11,137 nt of DNA, from the NCBI GenBank assembly GCA_003024985.2, contig PXIH01S0041314.1, one strand, 5' to 3'. Under the pieces are notes generated by a model. That model was not told the origin of the DNA. It saw only the letters and a program-made list of their open reading frames with translations, and searched no databases. This DNA is from Euperipatoides rowelli. Lineage: Eukaryota > Onychophora > Udeonychophora > Euonychophora > Peripatopsidae. A program made the translations under genes and the position numbers. Positions 1-7,426 of the stretch are shown here, piece after piece (position 1 is the stretch's first letter; each line of letters opens with the position of its first letter).

Positions 1-658
1 GTACATATTGCAACCAGAACAAGGGAGTATTAAATATATTTATTAATTTTATCACGTAATATGAAAAACTTTGATGCACGGTATTACCCACACCATGGTA
101 TTCTCCCCACTTCCCCTAGGTATTACTTTCAATCAAATATTATCAAAATTTGACAATCCAAAGTCGAATAATTATACTAATAGTAAATATTATTTCACCA
201 TTTAGAGAAGGTCAAAGGTGATGCCATTGCTAAGTGTATTATTATCCATTATAAATATTAATCCCCATAGAGACGTCATTTTCCTATCCATCTTCTTTCC
301 CATTCATCTCTAAGATTATTTCTTCTACCTAAACACTTCCAAAATTGGGAACCATGAGTGAAGTATTAGGCTACATCATTAAAAATAATATTTCTAATTA
401 CAGAAGAATGAGGGCGCTTCAGGCTTGATCTTCAATTCACATTTCTCCAAAATCCATCAATGGACTTCCATTTTAACTATTACCAGATTTAGTGTAGTAA
501 TACAATATATAGTTTTCCTTAATTTTTCTAAGACTTAGTTTTTTTGGTATATTTTTCTCATTTTGATTAATCACAGACCAATATTGCCAATTTTTAATAT
601 GACTCCTTTCCTGCCATACTAATAAACAGATAATTTGTCATAAAAGTTTAATTTTAGA
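1..658. other. AT-rich non-coding stretch, no gene seen
   Basis: This stretch is AT-rich with frequent stops in all frames. I see no exon-like open frame, no splice-site pair with coding potential and no RNA gene. A slightly less AT-rich patch lies around 78-120, where the word ggtattac or its close variants recurs, but it forms no convincing repeat. It is most likely intergenic or intronic DNA. Confidence 0.6.
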
Positions 659-789
659 TTGGCTGTTTTTAGAGAATTATGGGTAAGATTTGAAACAATA
701 TAATTTTTATAGAGTTTTCTTAACTCTATAAAATTATATTGTTTTAATTTACCCATAATTCTCTGAGCAATTGCTTCTTGGCTGTTTTT
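659..789. repeat. Foldback hairpin (671-764) within 12-bp direct repeats
   Basis: The left arm 671-716 and right arm 722-764 are reverse complements around a 5-nt loop (717-721). The outer 16 bp pair perfectly, a small asymmetric internal loop follows (7 against 5 nt), and then about 22 bp pair with one bulged T. The 12-mer ttggctgttttt occurs at 659-670, directly against the left arm, and again at 778-789, 13 bp beyond the right arm. The gap holds the perfect 10-bp palindrome agcaattgct (766-775). This could be a tiny foldback element with a target-site duplication, or an inverted duplication made by template switching during replication. The arms are long enough for a transcript to form a stable hairpin, but nothing shows that it is transcribed. 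The 96-codon minus-strand frame crossing it (909 to 619) runs through an ATT microsatellite and looks spurious. Confidence 0.75.
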
Positions 790-825
790 CAAGGTTTTTA
801 TCAATAGTACCATAATTTTTGTTTT

Positions 826-842
826 GTTATTATTATTATTAT
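826..842. repeat. Short (TTA)n microsatellite
   Basis: A run of about five to six TTA/ATT units. On the minus strand it reads as a short run of Asn codons, which explains the poly-Asn seen in a chance open frame there. Confidence 0.8.
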
Positions 843-1337
843 CTCCATTCTTCCTAGCACTAAAGGTTTTCAATAATATTCTAACTGCTGTATTTTTACA
901 CACAGCCAATTTTGAAAACCATTTTTATCAGATAAACTTCATGACAAAAACTTATTCATGTATAAACTTCAGTCGAATAAAGAAAACCTGGCAAACATTG
1001 ATCTTGTGAAAGTATTTCATATGTAAAATGCAAATTTCATCCAAAAAAAAAAAAGAAAAAGATTCTAGAATTGTATCTGGAAAAATGTTCGATGTAAATG
1101 TAAAAATATCATAGGAACAAAACAGATTATGTCAAAACATACAGCATATTGTGTTGCATTTTAACATCACTTTATAAGACTTAACAGCTTATTACAGAAA
1201 ATAAATAATGATGTATAACTATAGATAATACAGAATAGAAGTCAATAAAATGTTAACATAGTCTATAAACAGGTTGATTGAATAGTTTGAGGTTAAACTA
1301 TTATTGTATTATTATTACGTTTATTGAGAAACACTCA
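843..1337. other. AT-rich non-coding stretch, no gene seen
   Basis: This is AT-rich sequence with an A12 run near 1043-1054. The 61-codon frame from 824 to 1009 begins in the microsatellite and has no recognisable domain, so I treat it as chance. The stretch ends at the TA dinucleotide (1338-1339) that borders the transposon nest. Confidence 0.55.
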
Positions 1338-1339
1338 TA

Positions 1340-1362
1340 CAGTAGAACTTCATTATAACGAC
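1340..1362 (+). repeat. Left terminal inverted repeat of the pogo-like element
   Basis: It starts with CAGT directly after the TA at 1338-1339 and pairs with 3093-3115 at 17 of 23 positions. The divergence between the ends suggests an old, immobile copy. Confidence 0.75.
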
Positions 1363-1514
1363 TTTTAAGGGTTTAAACAATTAATGATGTTATAAACATG
1401 TGTTGTTATAACCAATTTTAATTATATAAAAAAGTAATTTTTAAAATCAAATACTTTATTTATTTAATGCTTAAGAGCTTCCTGATTGGTAATTAATATT
1501 TTTTTTAGCCATTA

Positions 1515-2877
1515 GGCTCCTGTCACACCTAGCTCGGGTCCTCCGACCGGTTTGAAATACGCTGGTGCAATTAAAAATTTGATGTATCACACACTTAGCG
1601 TCTATTTCAATTCCAAAGTTGTGCCATGCTTAGATCAGATATAATGCCACGTTATCAGTTTCTCAAACTGGCTGAAAATAAACTTTATAGTGCATATGGA
1701 ATTATTTGTTTGTTTTTATGTCGTCGTCGTCAATGTTTTTAAAAAATAATAATATTCATGAAAATATTTATTTAAATACAGAATTGAAAGATTTGTGATA
1801 ATTTAATTGAAAATATTTAAATTGATAAGGCCACGCAAAAAAAAAAGACTTGTTTCTCATCCAGTTATGGTCCCAAAAATGACCAGGCAGGCAGGGTTTT
1901 TTTTTTTTATTATTTTATTTGTGAAAAAACAGCACCAGGAATTTTTAAAAAAAAAAAAAAATACAAAACTGTTTTAAGTAGTAATTTTCATCAAATAAAG
2001 TGTCATTTTAAGAAAAAAAAAATATCCAATTTATAAAGTAGAGGGTAAAAAATAAGATTTATAAAGGCATCAGAATTTTTTTTTTTATTATTATGTAAAT
2101 AAATTTAAAAAAAAGCATTTACCCGGCAACTTTTAGAAGCACCAGGCAGGCGCTGAGAAACAATACTTTTTTTTTTAGTGGCCTAATAATAATATTTTTT
2201 TTTTATCTGAATACTAGAAAACATATTGATAAAGGGGCTTTACTCTGCAAGGTCTTCTCCCCACTTTGATGATGAGAAGCTCAGCAACGAATTTATAATT
2301 ATTAGGCATTGCAATTTTAAATGTCTGGCAAACAAGACTTTTAAAACAACATGTTTATTGCATGAGTTCAGGAAAAAAAAAAATCCTTTTATCAATAAAG
2401 TTACTTTAGTTTTTTTTTAATATGAAATTAATTTAGTTTTTATAAAAAAAAAATATTTTTATTGATAACTTGCTCTGAATAATTAGAAAAATGATTTACT
2501 TCCAAATATTTTATAAAGAATTCAAACTTTATTTCATTTATTTAATACTGTATTTTTCGTAAACAATAGCCACTTCAATAGATCGCCATATACGAAATAC
2601 ACTGGGTCTGAATACTCGCTTCAAATAACATTGAAGGTATGTGATTTTGTGATAACAATCTCCGCTCGTCCTCCGCTGGCTGGCAAGTAACTACAGTGGA
2701 ATCCGCTGACAGCAACAAGCTAGTAGCGGAGCCCGAGCGGACTGGAACCAATAGGATTATGCTCAGTCACAGCAGCTGGTTGAAGTCCCATTAGTGTCAA
2801 ACCTTTACATGAAAACAAATAAATTTCAAACAAGCGGAGGAGACGCTCGTCAAAAACTGCCAGGTATGACAGCGGCC
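1515..2877. mobile_element. PIF/Harbinger-like MITE inserted in the pogo-like element
   Basis: The left end reads GGCTCCTGTCACACCT. The right end read inward on the minus strand is GGCCGCTGTCATACCT, a match at 13 of 16. Further inside, both arms share CCTCCG followed by GTTTGAAAT (left 1540-1558; minus strand of about 2824-2841 on the right). The insertion is flanked by TTA on both sides (1512-1514 and 2878-2880), matching the 3-bp TWA target preference of PIF/Harbinger elements, whose ends usually begin with GG. The right half carries several GCGGA/TCCGC words (2660-2850), plausible subterminal binding repeats and clearly GC-richer than the surroundings. There is no transposase frame. The 64-codon frame at 2226-2420 lacks an ATG start and any known motif. 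About 355 bp of the length comes from a further insertion at 1829-2183. Confidence 0.8.
1829..2183. mobile_element. Second Harbinger-like MITE, innermost of the nest
   Basis: The left end (1829-1859) is GGCCACGC, ten A residues, then GACTTGTTTCTCA. The minus-strand reading of the right end (2183-2154) is GGCCACT, ten A residues, then GTATTGTTTCTCA. Both ends are flanked by TAA (1826-1828 and 2184-2186). A looser inverted similarity continues inward, and the word accaggcaggc appears in direct orientation near each end (1882 and 2141). GG-starting ends with a TAA duplication fit PIF/Harbinger, but the ends differ from those of the enclosing element, so this is a different family. The 355-bp length, long A/T runs and lack of an open frame mark it as a MITE. 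Its terminal inverted repeats are much better conserved than those of the outer element, consistent with the youngest insertion. Confidence 0.8.
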
Positions 2878-3092
2878 TTAGTTAGATGTAAGCTACTATC
2901 AGTACAGATAGAGACTAAAACAAGTTAAAATGTTATTATTATTAGAAGCAAAGGATTAAAATATTGATGTTATAGCCAAGGTTGAGGCTAAACAATGATG
3001 TTAAAAGCAAGTAAAATTACATTAATAGTATAGGAAATAGAGAGGGATTGAGCATTTTGTAATGTTATAGCCAAGTTATATTACTATCCAAG

Positions 3093-3115
3093 GTTGTTAT
3101 ATACAGGTTCAACTG
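3093..3115 (-). repeat. Right terminal inverted repeat of the pogo-like element
   Basis: It ends ...CAACTG directly before the TA at 3116-3117. Read on the minus strand it gives the CAGTTGAAC start that mirrors the left end. Confidence 0.75.
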
Positions 3116-3117
3116 TA

Positions 3118-3577
3118 TTAGATACAAGATATACAAAGGAATATAAAGTGATTTTTTTATTTATTTTGAGCCTAGCTCATGGGCTATAATTATATTAAGA
3201 TTTAATTTGTATTAAAATAACAATAAATGAAACTACAACAAAATAAAAATAAATTTAAAAAGCAAATGTTTTGAAGAAATAGTCATTGAGACTGTTGAAA
3301 TTCACAGATCAATGAGTTTGATTAAATGTTATTGGATACATTAATATGGTATCAAACTTTTAATTAGGTGTAAATGACGTAATCCTGATCATTTCATGCC
3401 CTGATAAAAACAAAAAATTATATTTCAATTTAACCAGCTGATTGAATCCATCAAAACACTTAATCACAATTTCAACACTATATAAAAATAGTTCCTTAAC
3501 CTGCTTAATCAATATCCATAAATACATCTCCACCAAGTTGAGATCAACTGCCTACATGATGATTTCAAGGTATCCAC
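3118..3577. other. AT-rich non-coding stretch between transposon nest and satellite
   Basis: This single-copy-looking AT-rich DNA has no open frame of note. C becomes more frequent on the + strand at 3480-3577 and then nearly disappears where the satellite begins, so the left satellite border is sharp. Confidence 0.55.
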
Positions 3578-4060
3578 ATGATAGATGGTGATGATGCTGG
3601 TGATGATGATGCTGGTGGTGGGAATCCTGGTGGTGGGAATGAAGGTAGTTGTGATAATTTATTTGGTGATGATAGTGTTTGTGATGATGATGTTTATGAA
3701 GATAGTGTTTGTGATGATGGTGTTTATGATGTAGGTGTTTGTGGTGGAGGTGTTTGTAGTGATGGCATTTATAATGATGATGTTTGTGATGATGGTGTTT
3801 GTAATGATGGTGCATGTGGTGTAGTGTTTGCAATGGTGTTTTGGGTGATAATAGTGATAATGGTAGTGTTGATGATCGTAGTGATGATAATGATGATAAT
3901 GATGAAGTGGTGGTGATGAGTTGAGTAGTAGTGGTTATTGTGGGTGGTGACATTGGTGATGATGGTAGTGGTGAAGATGGTGGCAGTGATGGTGGTGGTA
4001 TTGATGATAGTAATTTTGAGGGAGGTGGTGATGATGGTGGTGGTGGTGAAAGTGGTGAAC
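3578..4060 (+). repeat. Truncated first copy of the ~1-kb higher-order repeat
   Basis: It contains a 15-bp array (3675-3824), then a landmark around 3938 (gtgggtggtgacattgg) that also follows the class A arrays near 4480-4590 and 5500-5645. The segment expected after the landmark in full copies is missing: the ggggtgatgat stretch, the tgtctgaagatg word, another class A array and the ttaagttgtaggttttatga word. This copy therefore looks internally deleted or partial. Boundaries are approximate. Confidence 0.55.
3675..3824 (+). repeat. Ten in-register units of a 15-bp minisatellite
   Basis: Ten consecutive units of exactly 15 bp can be cut here, beginning at 3675, 3690, 3705, 3720, 3735, 3750, 3765, 3780, 3795 and 3810. 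The consensus is gtgtttgtgatgatg. Units differ by substitutions but never in length. In the + frame opening at 3578 they translate as pentapeptides such as SVCDD, GVYDV, GVCGG and GVCND. The frame runs 112 codons to 3916 and then collapses into a Val/Met/Ile-rich tail. I do not call it a gene, because it has no conserved domain, no visible intron or exon signals and the same composition as the surrounding satellite. Confidence 0.85.
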
Positions 4061-5112
4061 ATTGGTGGTGATGATGATGATGATGATGATATTGGTATTG
4101 ATAGGGGTGTTGAAGGTGATGATAATGGTGATGCTGGTAGAGATGAATGCTGTGGTGATGATGGTTGTGGTGATGATAATGTTTGAGATGATGGTGTTTT
4201 TGATGATGGTATTTGTGGTGATGGTATTTGTAATGATAATGGTGTTTGTCATGATAGTGTGTGTGTGTGGGATGGTGGTGATTATGTTGATGGTGATGAT
4301 GTTGATAAGTGATAATGTTGATAAGTGATAATGGTGATGGTGATGATGGCACTGGTGATGATGTTGAAGGGAGTGGTGATGATGGTAGTGAGTGATAATC
4401 ATGATTGTGGGTAATGACATTGGTGATAATGGTGATGATAAAAGTGTTGGTGGTGATGATGGTGGTAGTGCTAATGATAGTATTTGTGAGGATAGTCTTT
4501 GTGATGATGGTGTTTGTGGTGATGGTGTTTTATGATGGTGTTTTGATGATGTTTGTGATGATGGTGTTTGTGGTGATGGTGTCTATGGTGATGATGATTA
4601 TAGTGGTTGTGATAATTATAGTGGTGGTGATGATAGTGGGGTGTTGCCAGTGATGGTGATGATGGTAGTGATGATGTTGGTAGTGATAATATTGAAAGTG
4701 ATGATATTGGTAGTGATAATAATGGTGGTGATGATGTCAGTTGTGATGATGAGTGGTAGTGGTGATTGTGGGTGGTGACATTGGGATAATGGTGGTGGAA
4801 ATTTTGGTGGGGTGATGATGCTTCTGGTAATGATGGTTGTGCTGCTGCTGATAATGTCTGAAGATGTTTGTGATGATATGTTTGTGATGGTGGTGTTTGT
4901 GATAATGGTGTTTGTGATTATGGTTTTGTGATTATGGTTTTTGTGATGATTGTGTTTGTGGTGATGGTGTTTGTGATGATGGTGTTTGTGATGATGGTGT
5001 TTAAGTTGTAGGTTTTATGATGGTGTTTTTGATGATAGAGGTAGTGATGGTAATGATGTTAGTGGTAAAGATGTTAGTGGTGATGGTGGTAATAGGGATG
5101 ATTGTGGGTGGT
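4061..5112 (+). repeat. Second copy of the higher-order repeat (~1.05 kb)
   Basis: Landmarks in this copy and their partners in the next are: attggtattg 4091 and 5143 (offset 1052); tttgagatgatgg 4182 and 5204 (1022); ggtgtttgtcatga 4241 and 5266 (1025); gtgggtaatgacattgg 4407 and 5421 (1014); tggtgacattgggataatgg 4773 and 5861 (1088); tgtctgaagatgtttgtg 4855 and 5956 (1101); ttaagttgtaggttttatga 5001 and 6011 (1010). The same order throughout shows a true tandem duplication of a complex unit. The drifting offset shows later gain and loss of short words. Confidence 0.85.
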
Positions 5113-6250
5113 TACATTAGTGGTGATGATGATGTTGATGATATTGGTATTGATAGTGGTGTTGATGGTGATGATAATGGTGATGATGGTTGTGGTGATA
5201 ATATTTGAGATGATGGTGTTTTTGATCATGTGGTGTTTGTGGTGATAATATTTTATAATGATAATGGTGTTTGTCATGAGAGTGTGTGTGTGTGTGATGA
5301 TGTTGGTGTGATTGTTGATGGTGTTGATGTTGATAGTGATGATGATGGTGATAGTGATGATGACACTGGTGATGATGTTAAAGGGAGTGGTGATGATTGT
5401 AATGAGTGGTATTCATGATTGTGGGTAATGACATTGGTGATAATGATGATGATAGTGTTGGTGGTGATGATAGTGGTAGTGATAATGGTTGTGCTAATGA
5501 TAGTGTTTGTGATTATGGTCTTTGTGAATTTGGTGTTTATGGTGATGGTGTTTTGATGATGTTTGTGATTATGGTATTTGTGATGATGGTGTTTGTAATG
5601 ATGGTGCTTGTAATGATGGTGTTTGAGGTGATGGTGTCTATGGTGGTGATGGTGATGATAATTATAGTGGTGGTGATGATTGTAGAGGTGGTGATGATTA
5701 TAGTGGTGGTGATGATAATAGTGGGGTGATGATAGTGATGGTGATGATGGTAGTGATGATGTTGGTAGTGATAATCTTGATAGTGATGATATTGGTAGTG
5801 ATAATATTGGTGGTCATGATGTTAGTTGTGATGATGATGAGTGATAGTGGCGATTGTGGATGGTGACATTGGGATAATGGTAGTGTTAATAGTGGGTGAT
5901 GATTTTGGTGGGGTGATGATACTGGTGGTAATAATGGTTGTGCTGTTGATGATAATGTCTGAAGATGTTTGTGATGGTCTTTGTGATGGTGGTTTTTGTG
6001 ATGATGGTGTTTAAGTTGTAGGTTTTATGATAATGTTTTTGATGATAGTGATGGTAATGATGTTGGTGGCGGTGATGATGATGTTGGTGTGATGATGTTG
6101 GTGTGATGATGTTGGTGGTGATGATGTTGGTGGTGATGATGATGTTGGTGGTGATGATGATGGTGGTGGTGGTGATGATGGTGATGATGATATTGGTGGT
6201 ACTGATGGAGATGTTGGTCATGATAATGTTGGTGATGATAATTTAGTTGT
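5113..6250 (+). repeat. Third copy of the higher-order repeat (~1.1 kb)
   Basis: It carries all the landmarks listed for the second copy in the same order. After the ttaagttgtaggttttatga word at 6011 it runs into a more homogeneous array (6077-6152) and then degenerates, so its right edge is uncertain. The frames at 5230-5418 and 5406-5729 are Asp/Gly- or Val/Met-rich repeat translations, not genes. Confidence 0.8.
6077..6152 (+). repeat. Locally homogeneous 14/15/18-bp array
   Basis: Two identical 14-bp units gatgatgttggtgt (6077-6090, 6091-6104) are followed by two identical 15-bp units gatgatgttggtggt (6105-6119, 6120-6134) and an 18-bp unit with one extra gat (6135-6152). Perfect identity between neighbours indicates very recent slippage. 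It is the least diverged part of the satellite. Confidence 0.9.
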
Positions 6251-6440
6251 GGTGATGTTGGTAGAATTGATGTTGGTAGTGATAATGATGATAATAAGTG
6301 AAAGTGGTGATTGATGGTGGTGACCATGTTGCTGGTGATTATGATGGTGTTTATGATGAAGGTATAGTGATGATGGTAGTGTTAATGATGGTGCTCAATG
6401 CTCATGATGGTAGGCTGAAGGTGGTGATAATTGATGACAA

Positions 6441-6568
6441 CGCAATGGCAATAATGATAAGTATAATATAATCCTTACTGATTATGATGATTATAGTAAT
6501 AATGGTTTTAATGATCTTTTAATGTAATTTTGTCTTACTAAAATTTAAACGAAAATTTGCCCACTAGT
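6441..6568. other. Degenerate satellite edge grading into AT-rich DNA
   Basis: Scattered gatgat and aataatgg words persist to about 6515 while C returns on the + strand. This looks like an old, diverged margin of the array. No other feature is seen. Confidence 0.6.
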
Positions 6569-6615
6569 TATATATATATACATATGCACATATACTGTAC
6601 AGACACACACACACA
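6569..6615. repeat. Compound (TA)n...(CA)n microsatellite
   Basis: (TA)6 lies at 6569-6580, followed by a short mixed segment and then an (AC)n run at 6603-6615. It is a probable polymorphic locus with no coding relevance. Confidence 0.85.
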
Positions 6616-6944
6616 AATAATATGCTTTAGTGTCTAAAAAAGAAAAAAATTTTTTTTATTTTTACAAGACCATGAGCATGCGCAATGAGTGAATCAAGTT
6701 ATAATTCTTCTTCTTCTAAGTCGAGAAGCATGCACAATAGATTGAATGTGTGGCACATATTCATGATTAAAACACTGATGTTAAATTGAATTCTTTTATA
6801 TGTATAATAAATACGTAACAGATACATTTTATAATAAAAATAAAGATATTTTAATGCTGTAAATACGTCTCAAGCTAGAATTTTATTTAGTTGATTTCAA
6901 AACATGTTTTAATTTTCTTTAGACGCTATTTTTAAATATATTGT
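6616..6944. other. AT-rich stretch, no gene seen
   Basis: This is AT-rich with an A/T tract around 6638-6663. The word gcatgc followed by gcaat or acaat occurs twice (about 6677-6687 and 6728-6738). The first, tgagcatgcgca, is one base from the palindromic NRF1-type consensus tgcgcatgcgca, but nothing nearby looks like a promoter or exon. No open frame of interest is present. Confidence 0.5.
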
Positions 6945-7066
6945 TTCCATTGATTGTCGTAATACCGAAGCGACATAATGACCTTGCTGACTTTTAACAT
7001 TAACAATATATAGATTAGTTCCATTGTTTGCCATAATACCGAGGTGACATAATGACATTTGCTGTA
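6945..7066 (+). repeat. Diverged tandem duplication, 74-bp period, two copies
   Basis: The segment starting ttccattgattgtcgtaata at 6945 recurs at 7019 as ttccattgtttgccataata. Similarity continues through accga-g-gacataatgac and the following ttgctg. About 46 bp are well conserved in each copy, and the rest of the 74-bp period is poorly conserved. The origin could be local duplication or part of an unrecognised dispersed repeat. Confidence 0.8.
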
Positions 7067-7426
7067 CATGTACTCACAAGTTCACGTTAAGACCATATAG
7101 AAGGACCTCTAATGGTTTCTATTTAAAACATTTTTAACATTAAAGGATACAAAGACTGTTATTTCATACTCTTTATGGATTAAAATAAAATAGTTAATGT
7201 AGAATTGTTTATATTTGATTATATGATAAACAATGATTTATTCATATTTAAAATACATCCCAAACTATATTTTATTATATCATTTTTAAAAGTTATTTAA
7301 TTTTTTCTTTTCCTCTCTCATAAACATTTTCTATTCTCTAGTATGTATAAATACGAAGTTGAAGATTTTAATAGTAGATATGGATTCCATACAAGATCAT
7401 GGTCATATAACATTAGAATGTTTAGG
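7067..7426. other. AT-rich stretch, no gene seen
   Basis: Nothing beyond AT-rich sequence and short T runs is apparent here. A 63-codon frame that begins near 7359 opens with TTG rather than ATG and runs into the tRNA-like segment downstream. It has no known motif and is treated as chance. Confidence 0.5.

Larger units (their letters stand above)
1340..3115. mobile_element. Pogo/Tigger-like non-autonomous DNA transposon (outer element of nest)
   Basis: The left end at 1340 reads CAGTAGAACTTCATTATAAC. The reverse complement of the right end, read inward from 3115, is CAGTTGAACCTGTATATAAC. The first 23 bp of the two ends match at 17 positions. Each end is bordered by TA (1338-1339 and 3116-3117), the target duplication of the IS630/Tc1/mariner superfamily. 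CAGT ends are typical of its pogo/Tigger branch. Words of the type gttata(a/g)cca recur just inside both ends (for example 1409, 2971 and 3064) and may be subterminal transposase-binding repeats. Without the DNA inserted at 1515-2880 the element would be about 410 bp, which is MITE size. It has no transposase or DDE-type reading frame. The superfamily call rests on termini plus TA, so the exact family is unproven. Confidence 0.78.
3578..6440. repeat. 2.9-kb C-depleted GAT/GGT satellite with higher-order structure
   Basis: The whole block is made of short words such as gat, ggt, agt, aat and gttt. The + strand has only about zero to a few C per 60 bases, and none at all from 6071 to 6201. Two classes of sub-block alternate. 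Class A contains 15-bp units of the type gtgtttgtgatgatg. Class B is rich in agtgatgat and ggtgatgat. Landmarks recur at intervals of 1.01-1.10 kb (see the copy entries), showing a higher-order repeat above the trinucleotide level. The left border is sharp near 3578. The right side decays gradually, with scattered gat/aat words to about 6515. Long frames on both strands, including a 266-codon His-rich minus-strand frame (4352 to 3552), are products of the repeat: cat and cac are the reverse complements of atg and gtg. Short GGTGGTGGTGG runs (for example 4036-4046 and 6162-6172) could form two-tetrad G-quadruplexes. Confidence 0.93.

Noticed and set aside
619-909. 96-codon minus-strand open frame
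   Set aside because: It crosses the foldback hairpin and a TTA microsatellite (poly-Asn), has no domain, and lacks splice or coding signatures.
824-1009. 61-codon + strand frame with a hydrophobic start
   Set aside because: The Leu run comes from the (TTA)n microsatellite, and the rest has no recognisable motif.
2226-2420. 64-codon frame inside the middle MITE
   Set aside because: It starts with TTG, contains A/T runs and shows no transposase or Myb-like signature.
3769-6327. Many overlapping open frames on both strands of the satellite
   Set aside because: They are translations of gat/ggt/cat/cac words in several frames at once. The same stretch is open in competing frames, as expected from stop-poor repeats and not from genes.
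3578-6440. CRISPR-like array or VNTR-type regulatory array
   Set aside because: There are no constant repeats separated by unique spacers. Units touch each other and vary continuously, and the setting is eukaryotic.
6675-6690. NRF1-type binding site at tgagcatgcgca
   Set aside because: It differs by one base from the palindromic consensus and stands alone without any promoter or gene nearby.
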